Of a stretch of 64,000 bases of DNA, positions 19,325 to 29,856 are shown piece after piece. Where the stretch lies: assembly GCF_964340395.1 (NCBI RefSeq), contig NC_135569.1, positions 17,036,257 through 17,100,256 of the forward strand. Reading direction: 5' to 3'. The stretch's first letter is position 1; every line of letters starts with the position of its first letter. Origin of the DNA: Glandiceps talaboti (Eukaryota; Hemichordata; Enteropneusta; Spengelidae). The notes under the pieces were generated by a model. It saw nothing but the letters and a program-made list of their open reading frames with translations, was not told where the DNA came from and made no database searches. Both the position numbers and the translations under genes were made by a program.

Positions 19325-21174
19325 TAGCTCCGCTGTCAGCGAAAGCTGAAAGCGTAGCTTTAGGTATAGGTTGTAGAGAGTAGAGTGAATCATAGGTGTC
19401 CATCAAACTTTTATATTTTCATTATCTTCTCCGAAAGTGACACTCAGAATTCTTCGATATTTGGTGTGCATGTTCCCTGGGGGGAGGCTATTCAGATTTG
19501 TTCATGCCAAGTTGATCTGTGCCATTTTCAATTTTTTAGGATTTTTTTCATAAAATGACATTTTCATCATCTCCTCATGTACTTCTTGTCAGATTGCTTT
19601 GATATCTGATGTGTTGATGCGCAGGGGGTAGCTTACTTAGATTTGTTAATTTCAAGTCAGCACGTCTTCTTTTCTATTTTTTGTGATTTTTTTTTTTGTA
19701 ATTTAAAAAAAAAATGAATATGTTAATGAGCATTATGACCGACACCATATTGGAAATCAGTCCGCGAGACTTTAGATAAACTGCAACTTTTCAAAAGACA
19801 CTATTGATGTCAAACAAGTAATGTAATATGTGCTGTAGTCTTAATTCTACACATTGTGCGCCCAAATGACAAATATTTGTTCGAACAGGGTTGTAAACTT
19901 CAAATCAAATTCTCCACCCCTCCTACAGAATGGTTCATTCCAGTATACGCACCTCACGATCAAGTGAGAAGTCGTGCATGCCTGAACTGAAGTGTATGGG
20001 ACGATTTTTGACAGAGTCAGTCGTCAATAAAAACGATAATACTCTTTCTAAAATTATCACATTTTGAAAGGGAAAGTACTTTGTGGTTCATTTATGGAGT
20101 TTTGTTTTTGTACGATCAATATTGGTGGCAAAATTACAGTGTCAAAATTACTGATGTGGTAATGCACGACAAGTGAGTTTCCGTACGGCGACAATCCCAA
20201 GTACCCGGATGCACGAGGGACTAACCCGGAAGCAAGTCGTTGCCAGCCATACGTTACAGTGGTAACATCGTCCGAGAAATCGCTGCGTTCAGAGTGTCAT
20301 TATTCACAGAATTGTTTTTTTCGAGTGAAAACCTGTCTTGAATTGTATAACTCTAACAAATGAAGACATGTCAAGTTATATTTTGAAAGTTGTATCGCTA
20401 GTTTGAGACGATTTCCTCACGTACTATCGAGGCTTGGACCTTACTCCAGTTCAGCGGGAAGTTTAGCCAGTCCGATAATTCTTTCTGGTTTAGTTTACAA
20501 CACTTTTGATCACACAGATTTTGTTTTTGTGATGAAAAGAAATTAAAAAAAAAGATCACTTCAACCATTTCGTTGTGTTTTCTTTATGAAAGGTAATCGA
20601 ACATGAACGAGTGTTACCGCTGTAACGTATGGCTGAGAATGACTCTCTTCCGGGTACTTGTCGCCGTACGGAAATTAAGATGGCGATTAATACATTTCTT
20701 CCCTATATATATCTACTACAACTAGTACAAGTTGAATGTTGTTGTCTTGGTAAATTTGTTAGAAATTTGAAATTCAAATTGCCTCAAAATTATATTAGAT
20801 CCCTAGTTTATTTCATTCATCATTAACATTTTCCAGGGTTAAAGCTGTAAGACACTGGAATTATTTATAGCCAACCTCAAAATCCTCTTTTTTTCTTTTT
20901 CTTGTGTGCATTTCCCAGTCATTTTTTTTCTGAGATTTTGTGCAATTTTTCATAACAGTAGATTTATGTTATAAAATGGTGACTATGGTATAAAAGTACA
21001 TGTGTACAATACATTACCAACTTCTGTGTAAAATGTGTTTTATAGTGAGACATCATATGAAACCAGTAACCACTTTATTACATCGCTAAAACAAAACTGC
21101 ATAGTGAAGAACTGAACCACTTCGACATGTCGCCAAAATACAAACAAACAAAAAACAAAAAAACAGCGGAGCTA
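19325..21174. mobile_element. Non-autonomous TIR element, TAGCTCCGCTGT ends
   Basis: Starts TAGCTCCGCTGT (19325-19336) and ends with the exact complement ACAGCGGAGCTA (21163-21174). There is no coding frame. A second TIR unit is nested inside (20178-20674). No convincing target-site duplication is visible, so the superfamily is open. Confidence 0.65.
20178..20674. mobile_element. Nested MITE with long inverted ends (TTTCCGTACGGCGAC)
   Basis: TTTCCGTACGGCGAC at the left is matched by GTCGCCGTACGGAAA at the right. Imperfect complementarity continues inward for about 80-90 bases (AGTACCCGG, CAGCCATACGTTACAG). The total is about 500 bp with no ORF. Confidence 0.7.
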
Positions 21175-21539
21175 TTCTGACCGATAGGTCGCTTGTTTTA
21201 TATTGTATTGTATGGTGAAATAAATTTTGTATTAAACTATGAGATGATCATCACATAGTTTTCATAAGAATGTTTAATTTCAATATATTTAATGCTATTG
21301 CCTGTAACAGCGCCCTCTACCGATATTAGTAAGTATAAAACTCAGTGATCACCTATACTGTGAAGCTTTGATGCAACTCAGCATAAATTGATAGTTATAA
21401 TAATTATCATATAGTTTTAATTGTAAGAATATTAATTATTCTGACGAAACAATTTTAGTTTGGTTTGAGGTACAGTTTCGGGAAAACAAAATATTGCTGC
21501 AGATGCTAGACTGCCATCATATCATCATTGAGTGGGCGA

Positions 21540-21562
21540 GTTTGTGGTGTGTGTGTGTGTGT
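21540..21562. repeat. (GT)n microsatellite
   Basis: A run of GT dinucleotides, seen directly. Confidence 0.9.
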
Positions 21563-22165
21563 GTTACTACTGTGGGGGGTGTATGTGTAAACATGTATTG
21601 CATATGTGTGCTGCAGCGCTGAGCATGTGGTGTGTGTGAGCGTAAGAGTGCAAACATACCATCTTCAGTTTATTAGGACTATTCGAGTCATATTGTATCA
21701 TTTCATATGGATCTTCCTTCTAATAAAACGTAGATAGTACAACAGGTTATCCTATGGAAAGCTACAACTGACTTAAGTGTGCAATTACTATTATTGTATG
21801 TGCAAATACTATGTTATTATGTGCATTCAATAGTTTATTATGTGCTTACCTTAAGTTATTATGTGCATACTGTATTATTCTATGTACAGTTACTATTATT
21901 GTATGTGCAAAAACTATGTTATGTGCATTTAATAGTTTATGTACTTACCTTAAGTTATTATGTGCATACTGTATTATTCTATGTACAGTTACTATTATTG
22001 TATGTGCAAACACTATGTTAGTATGTGCATTTAATAGTTTATTATGTACAGTTACTATTATTGTATGTGCAAACACTATGTTATTATGTGCATTTAATAG
22101 TTTATTATGTACAGTTACTATTATTGTATGTGCAAACACTATGTTACAAGCCATTGAGAATGACA

Positions 22166-23100
22166 TAGTCCCCGCTATGATTGGGTTTTAAGGAATTAGC
22201 ACTACTCTGATCACGCAACAACACACCTAAATCAAACAGACTTAGATATGTTGTGTCTGCTTGTCGGACATGGAACATGCCTACAACAATAAAGGATTGG
22301 TCGGGTATGGGGGATCATATCAATATGAAAATGGATATGCAAATGTATGTCATAGAACACTGTCCTAATACCAACTCTGAATGAGATCTGTTCAAGCATG
22401 TCTGAGTTATGGCTTTGGACATGGAAAATTCACAAACAAAATGGCTGCTAGGCAGCCATATTGGATCGTATCATGACGAAAATGGATATGCACATGTATG
22501 TCATAGAACACTGTCCTAATACCAACTTCGAATGAGATCTGTTCAAGCATGTCTGAGTTATGGCTTTGGACATGGAAAATTTGCAAACAAAATGGCTGCC
22601 AGGCAGCCATATTGGATCGTATCACAATGAAAATGGATATGCACATGTATGTCATAGAACACTGTCCTAATACCAACTTTGAATGAGATCTGTTCAAGCA
22701 TGTCTGAGTTATGGCTTTGGACATGGAAAATTTGCAAACAAAGTGGCTGCCAGGCAGCCATATTGGTTCGTATCACAATGAAAATGGATATGCACATGTA
22801 TGTCATAGAACACTGTCCTAATACCAACTTTGAATGAGATCTGTGTGAGCATGTCTGAGTTATGGCTTTAGAAAGGGAAAATTCGCAAACAAAATGGCTG
22901 CTAGGTGGCCATATTGGATCGTATCATAAAACAAATTGACGTGCATATGTATGCCATAGCATGTTGCCCCTGTACCAAGTTTGAAAAAAATCGGTACAGG
23001 CATCTCCAAGAAACGGCTGCGGACGGACAGACGGACACACGGACGGACAGACGGAACCCAATCCATAAGTCCCCGTTCCGGACTTCATCCGCGGGGACTA
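22166..23100. mobile_element. TAGTCCCCGC-ended element, copy 1, with internal ~140-bp tandem units
   Basis: Ends are TAGTCCCCGC (22166) and GCGGGGACTA (23091-23100), an inverted pair. Inside are about four units of 130-150 bp with AAAATGGCTGC(C/T)AGGCAGCC and GATATGCACATGTATGTCAT, then GGAC-rich sequence and a terminal hairpin (CCGGACTTCATCCGCGGGGA). No protein is expected; open frames on either strand come from the tandem units. Confidence 0.7.
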
Positions 23101-23431
23101 ATTATGTGCATTGAATAGTTTATTATGTACAGTTACTATTATTGTATGTGCAAACACTATGTTATTATGTGCATTTAATAGTTTATTATGTAGTTACTAT
23201 TACTGTATGTGCAAACACTATGTTAGTATGTGCATTTAATAGTTTATTATGTACAGTTACTATTATTGTATGTGCAAACACTATGTTATTATGTGCATTG
23301 AATAGTTTATTATGTACAGTTACTATTATTGTATGTGCAAACACTGTTATTATGTGCATTTAATAGTTTATTATGTACAGTTACTATTATTGTATGTGCA
23401 AACACTATGTTACAAGCCATTGAGAATGACA

Positions 23432-24366
23432 TAGTCCCCGCTATGATTGGGTTTTAAGGAATTAGCACTACTCTGATCACGCAACAACACACCTAAATCA
23501 AACAGACTTAGATATGTTGTGTCTGCTTGTCGGACATGGAACATGCCTACAACAATAAAGGATTGGTCGGGTATGGGGGATCATATCAATATGAAAATGG
23601 ATATGCAAATGTATGTCATAGAACACTGTCCTAATACCAACTCTGAATGAGATCTGTTCAAGCATGTCTGAGTTATGGCTTTGGACATGGAAAATTCACA
23701 AACAAAATGGCTGCTAGGCAGCCATATTGGATCGTATCATGACGAAAATGGATATGCACATGTATGTCATAGAACACTGTCCTAATACCAACTTCGAATG
23801 AGATCTGTTCAAGCATGTCTGAGTTATGGCTTTGGACATGGAAAATTTGCAAACAAAATGGCTGCCAGGCAGCCATATTGGATCGTATCACAATGAAAAT
23901 GGATATGCACATGTATGTCATAGAACACTGTCCTAATACCAACTTTGAATGAGATCTGTTCAAGCATGTCTGAGTTATGGCTTTGGACATGGAAAATTTG
24001 CAAACAAAGTGGCTGCCAGGCAGCCATATTGGATCGTATCACAATGAAAATGGATATGCACATGTATGTCATAGAACACTGTCCTAATACCAACTTTGAA
24101 TGAGATCTGTGTGAGCATGTCTGAGTTATGGCTTTAGACAGGGAAAATTCGCAAACAAAATGGCTGCTAGGTGGCCATATTGGATCGTATCATAAAACAA
24201 ATTGACGTGCATATGTATGCCATAGCATGTTGCCCCTGTACCAAGTTTGAAAAAAATCGGTACAGGCATCTCCAAGAAACGGCTGCGGACGGACGGACGG
24301 ATGCACGGACAGACAGACGGAACCCAATCCATAAGTCCCCGTTCCGGACTTCGTCCGCGGGGACTA
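23432..24366. mobile_element. TAGTCCCCGC-ended element, copy 2 (1266-bp tandem duplicate of copy 1)
   Basis: Nearly identical to 22166-23100 at an offset of exactly 1266 bp. The duplicated block also covers the minisatellite between the copies, so this is a recent tandem duplication and not a second insertion. Confidence 0.8.
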
Positions 24367-25799
24367 ATTATGTGCATTGAATAGTTTATTATGTACAGTT
24401 ACTATTATTGTATGTGCAAACACTATGTTATTATGTGCATTTAATAGTTTATTATGTAGTTACTATTACTGTATGTGCAAACACTATGTTAGTATGTGCA
24501 TTTAATAGTTTATTATGTACAGTTACTATTATTGTATGTGCAAACACTATGTTATTATGTGCATTGAATAGTTTATTATGTACAGTTACTATTATTGTAT
24601 GTGCAAACACTGTTATTATGTGCATTTAATAGTTTATTATGTACAGTTACTATTATTGTATGTGCTAACACTATGTTATTATGTGCATTAAATAGTTTAT
24701 TATGTACTAACATTAAGTTATTATGTACATACTATATTATTAAATGTACAGTTACTATTATTGTATATGCTAACGCTATGTTATTATGTGCATTAAATAG
24801 TTTATTATGTACAGTTACTATTATTGTATGTGCAAACACTATGTTATTATGTGCATACTGTATTATTCACTGTTACTACTATTGTATATGCTAACGCTAT
24901 GTTATTATGTGCATTTAATAGTTTATTATGTACAGTTACTATTATTGTATGTGCAAACACTATGTTATTATGTGCATACTGTATTATTCACTGTTACTAC
25001 TATTGTATGTGCTAACACTATGTTATTATGTGCATTAAATAGTTTATTATGTACTAACCTTAAGTTATTATGTGCATACTGTATTATTCTATGTACAGTT
25101 ACTATTATTGTATGTGCAAACACTATGTTAGTATGTGCATTTAATAGTTTATTATGTACAGTTACTATTATTGTATGTGCAAATGCTATGTTATTATGTG
25201 CATTGAATAGTTTATTATGTAGTTACTATTATTGTATGTGCAAACACTATGTTATTATGTGCATTTAATAGTATATTATTCACTGTTACTACTATTGTAT
25301 GTGCTAACACTATGTTATTATGTGCATTAAATAGTTTATTATGTACCAACCTTAGGTTATTATGTGCATACTGTATTATTCAATGTACAGTTACTATAAT
25401 TGTATGTTCTAACGCTATGTTATTATGTGCATTTAATAGTTTATTATGTACAGTTACTATTATTGTATGTGCTAACATTATGTTATTATGTGCATTAAAT
25501 AGTTTATTATGTACCAACCTTAGGTTATTATGTGCATACTGTATTATTCAATGTACAGTTACTATAATTGTATGTGCTAACGCTATGTTATTATGTGCAT
25601 TTAATAGTTTATTATGTACAGTTACTATTATTGTATGTGCTAACATTATGTTATTATGTGCATTAAATAGTTTATTATGTACCAACCTTAGGTTATTATG
25701 TGCATACTGTATTATTCAATGTACAGTTACTATTATTGTATGTGCTAACGCTATGTTCATGGACAGACTTTAGGACATTATGTGCATACTCAACATAGT

Positions 25800-26690
25800 A
25801 CTATCATTGTTCTGTATGGAGGATTTTGAGAGAGAAAAAATTTGTTTCCAGGTGAACCAGAAAAAAAAAATTTGATCCTGTAATGGCTTGAGAAAAAAAA
25901 ATTGTCATAACAGACAGAAGTGAAAAAAAAAATTGTCACAATGCACCAGAAATGAGCAAATTTGGAAACCTTATTCTCATGTATTCTTTGGTGGCGCGGC
26001 GCCATAGGCGCCGCAAATGTTTTAAATTCCTGTTTTTTTCCAGCTCTGCTTTAAACCCAAGTGCACATAAAGTTTTCCTTTCCTTTTCTGACCCAAGAAA
26101 ACATATTTCAGGATTTTTGTTGCAATATCTCAATGACACAGTCAATATCTGAAGAAGGGGACTATTTGGCTTCTGTAAATTAAGACAATTTAAAAAACAA
26201 GACAGGAGTCAATAAACTAGTGTTAAAATCAATATATTTTTCTTTCAATATAAATCTCTTATAAAGATGTACAAATAAATCTTTCTCAAGTTGACAATGA
26301 AAATTGAGGAACAACAAATATAACGAGATACAAAAAATTATATCTTCCCTGAGAACTTAGAGGAATTGACTGATTCAAAGAAAAGCAGGTTTAGTACTGA
26401 TCAGAGTTGATTTTGGAACTGTTCTATAATTTAAAGTTATAATTTAACGTAGACAGACGTCTTTCATACTAACTGCTAATTCTTCTACTTGCACAGAACA
26501 AGTTATTTAGAGGTACAGTTGTGAACCATTGTGACGTGGTATAGGTATGGACAACGCATTCAAACTTAATGACTAATTAAAAAAAAATTGCACTGCTACT
26601 CCACTTGAAAAAAAATTGCTGTCACTCTGACTGGGAAAAGAATTTGCTCCCATACCTACTTCCTCCATACTCCCCCCCCCCCCTCAGAAA
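25800..26690. repeat. A-run-rich repeat with GTATGGAGGA / TCCTCCATAC ends
   Basis: It starts near GTATGGAGGATTTT and ends near TTCCTCCATACTCCCCC, an inverted pair. Both flanks carry several runs of A's spaced by AATTG/AATTTG. The style resembles the repeats at 39.4-40.5 and 57.1-58.5 kb. No gene was seen. Confidence 0.4.
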
Positions 26691-26710
26691 TCAAATGGTT
26701 CTCCTCTTAG

Positions 26711-26975
26711 TTACGGTAGATCTCGATCTAGATGATCTAGTTGCCGCACGAGTTGGACCCCCTGCCAGCTCCCTGCTTTCTGCCTGGCCCGCCTCAAAGC
26801 TTCCCGCCACCGATTTCTTAAATCAAGTCGGTCACCCAATCTTCTGACACCAAAACTTATTAAATTTTCCTCAGTCATGTCGAGCACATGAGAGAAAGTG
26901 ACTCCCTCTGTCAAGAAACATGCTGTCAAAGCTGACACACCTAAATCTGACAGAACTACGGTGGACGAGAAGGAC
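26711..26975 (-). CDS. SAM-like domain exon (fragment)
   Basis: The - strand frame reads LSDLGVSALTACFLTEGV, then FSHVLDMTEENLISFGVRRL and GDRLDLRNRWREALRRA. The pattern (helix, EGVTF, LDMTEENL, G(V/I)xxLGxRL, basic last helix) fits a SAM domain, a small helical protein- or RNA-binding module. A possible acceptor (TTCTGTCAG|) precedes DLGV. It lies upstream of and divergent from the integrase-like gene, and between the minisatellite and the 35-bp array. The inverted copy of this region at 48.7-50.7 kb lacks it. The start, end and partner exons are unknown. Confidence 0.4.
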
Positions 26976-26977
26976 AA

Positions 26978-27190
26978 TTCCGCGCTCTCAATGACTGGGC
27001 GTTCAAAGCAATTTCCGCGCTCTCAATGACTGGGCGTTCAAAGCAATTTCCGCACTCTCAATGACTGGGCGTTCAAAGCAATTTCCGCGCTCTCAATGAC
27101 TGGCGTTCAAAGCAATTTCCGTGCTCTCAATGACTGGGCATTCAAAGCAATTTCCGCGCTCTCAATGACAGAGTTCAAAGCAATTTCCGT
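26978..27190. repeat. 35-bp tandem array, about six units
   Basis: Units are GCGCTCTCAATGACTGGGCG then TTCAAAGCAATTTCC. The last units decay into TTTCCG(C/T)-rich sequence. An inverted array of the same unit is at 48960-49125. Confidence 0.9.
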
Positions 27191-27390
27191 GATGTCAGAC
27201 ATTTCCGCAACAGAAACGATTTCTCTCACAGAAGCGATTTCCCAGATGTACAGAAGTGGAATCCCCACAAGTCACATGTTCGTGACGTGTCTTGACCCGG
27301 AAGTACATGTACATGTAACTTAATTGGTAAAAATTGTGGACACATGTGTTTCATGTGTACGGACTTGGCTGTTTTGACCCTAAAACTAAG
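27191..27390 (+). promoter_or_regulatory. Promoter-like region and 5' UTR exon (copy L)
   Basis: Contains CCGGAAGT (27297-27304), the core of an ETS-family site, and ends in a strong donor, ACTAAG|GTAAGT, at 27390. The segment 26960-27480 is matched, inverted, by 48690-49140 with the ETS core and the donor kept. It lies 260 bp before the first coding exon of the integrase-like gene. Transcription start not determined. Confidence 0.55.
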
Positions 27391-27652
27391 GTAAGTCAAA
27401 CATTGAATTAACCACTGCGTTTGTAAATCTTGCATTCTTGCTGTTGAAGTATCACATATCGTATTTATACGGTTGGTATATCGTTACATAATCACAGTGA
27501 TTGTTGAAGTGTAAATCCATATACAACTTCACCCAAATATATGACAAGTGGTTTATTATTATAATGTAATAAAGAATCAAGTAAGGTAGATAGGAACAGT
27601 GACACAGTATTTCACGCCACTGCAATCATGAGATATATTTTTGTATTTACAG

Positions 27653-29809
27653 ATGCCATGAGTTTACCAGTACGTGTTCCTACAAAACTTCACTGATGGT
27701 GAGTGTCCATGTAATGGCTTGTTTGTATGTGTATATTAAACTTGAAAGCTGATAACATATTCCATGATTGCCTATACTATAGTATATGATGACTTTGTTC
27801 ATGTAGTCATCTTGTCATGTAGCTACTTGAGTCACTTTGACTGGTCAGAAATTTGCTGATCAGATATCAACTAGTCACTTGATATTATAACTTGGATATC
27901 AAAACCCACAGTTAATACATTGTATTACCTTTAAAAAAAAAAGTACCTGTGTTCCTGCTTGAATCAACGTGTTCCCTTCCACATAGTTTCATTTTTTAAA
28001 ATAATATTCTTTAACAGAAAATGCTGCCATCCAAGCCTTCTGGCATGCTGGATATTCATCATATCACATAAAAATGTTACTGGAAATTTACCATGATACA
28101 TACCTCAGGTAAGCATTCTTGATGTTGATTGTCATAAAATGAAACCAGGCAGTGAATGATAGATGAATCCTTATAAAGATAAATTATGATTATAGATTTT
28201 GTCACTGAATGAAATTTTTCTAAAAGTAGGTTTTACACCTTAGTAACTTTCAATTAATCAAACAACCACTACCATTATCATACCACCATAATTGTGAACA
28301 ATATATAAAGTTGCAATCAGGCTCTGTTTGTTTCATGTTATCTGTGTTCACAGTATAGATGAAAGCCTTAAAGTGTTGTCTTTTTCAAAAATTTATTTGT
28401 GAGTTAGTATTCCTACAGGCAATTATTTTGACAAAATTTATTTATGATTATTATTGTTTTCAAAAGAAATGAAGTGGCTGTTGGCTTTATACATCGATTA
28501 TGTAGACATCTGTGATTTTCAAATGCCCTGACTCCTGAGTGCTTTATGATGTGCATTAACTTCGCTATCAATTAACAGTACCGTATGCACAAGTGCTTGT
28601 AATATTAAATCATACCTACCTAATTTTTTACAAATGTTATTTGCTCAGTTCCAGACAGCTGAAGTACAGAATGAAGAAACTGAATTTGGTGAAAACGTCA
28701 CGGTCCAGTGACGAAGATGTAGACAATGCTATATTAGTAAGTATACAAACATGACAAGTTTTTATTGTTCGATACTATAAGATATTTTTGAACAATTTGA
28801 CTAATTTGTTTGTATACACATGTGTGTTACAGTGTAGTTACTTAGTTACAGAGCTACATTTCTCACTGCCTGTACCTTTAATAAGAAACTATGTAAGTCA
28901 TATTTCTCAACATGTACTTTCAGCATGAACTTAATGGTTCTGGATCCAAATGTGGCTACAGAGCTATGTGGTGTCGACTTAAAAAGAAGTACAAGTTAAA
29001 TGTCTCCAGGCAAGTTTATTAGATCAATACCGTGATACCAGGCCTTACAATATTTCTATCATCACAAAGCGCGCGCGCGCGTGCGTGCGTGCGTGCGTGT
29101 GTGTGTGTATTTGTTTGTAAAGAACTTAAAAGTAAAAAAAGTACCACACCAATTGCTTTGATATTCCATAGTTATATTACTTCTAGTGTCTAGTTGAGAA
29201 ATTGTTCAAATGAAAATGATTACATCAGAGATGTGTGTTTTGTTCTTTGATGGTGGCATATATGCATGTGTGTGGCTCTGTTGATGTCAAAAGTAAAATC
29301 TAGCTATTATTTCCATGTACATATTTACCATGGGCTTACAGCACACATTTCAAATAGCTTCCACAAAATTAATCCAGCCCGGTTTTTCTAATCCAGTTTC
29401 ACACAGCTGCTCAAAATATCCATGACCATACTCAAATCATAAAGTGACCCTATTATTCACTCTGGTCTAACATTGTGAATTCATGATTGATATTTGACCT
29501 TCAAATCCACACCCACAACATTTTAATTCAAACAGGCATCTCTGTACACTTTGCATGCCATTTAGCATGTTTTGAAGGATGTCAGCCACTATGCAAGGCA
29601 TGGGTCTCTATTGGTATTAGTGGGGTTTTCTTCTTTTTTTTCTTGCTGCAAGCATAATTATCTAACTTGGCACATGTGTCAGGGCCAATGAGAAGTGGTG
29701 CATCAAACCCTTGAATTTGCAATTGGTCGTGATCTGGCATTCATCTTTCGGCAACTTCCTAGCTATGAGTAACTTTCAGTGGAGCTCTATCGATCTATTT
29801 ATAGATAGC

Positions 29810-29856
<47 letters not shown>

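Larger units (their letters stand above)
21778..25765. repeat. 63-bp minisatellite array (composite), interrupted twice
   Basis: The unit is about 63 bp (TTATTATGTGCATTTAATAG, TTTATTATGTACAGTTACTA, TTATTGTATGTGCAAACAC). Shorter and composite variants contain TACC(A)ACCTTA(A/G)G. Because 63 is a multiple of three and the unit lacks stops in several frames, long repetitive frames appear on both strands; they are not taken as genes. Two copies of a TAGTCCCCGC element interrupt the array at 22166-23100 and 23432-24366. An inverted array with the same unit lies at 49263-50705. Confidence 0.92.

Noticed and set aside
22407-24380. Repeated open frames of 69-105 residues on the - and + strands
   Set aside because: They are translations of the ~140-bp tandem units of the TAGTCCCCGC element and recur wherever it occurs (34, 61 kb).
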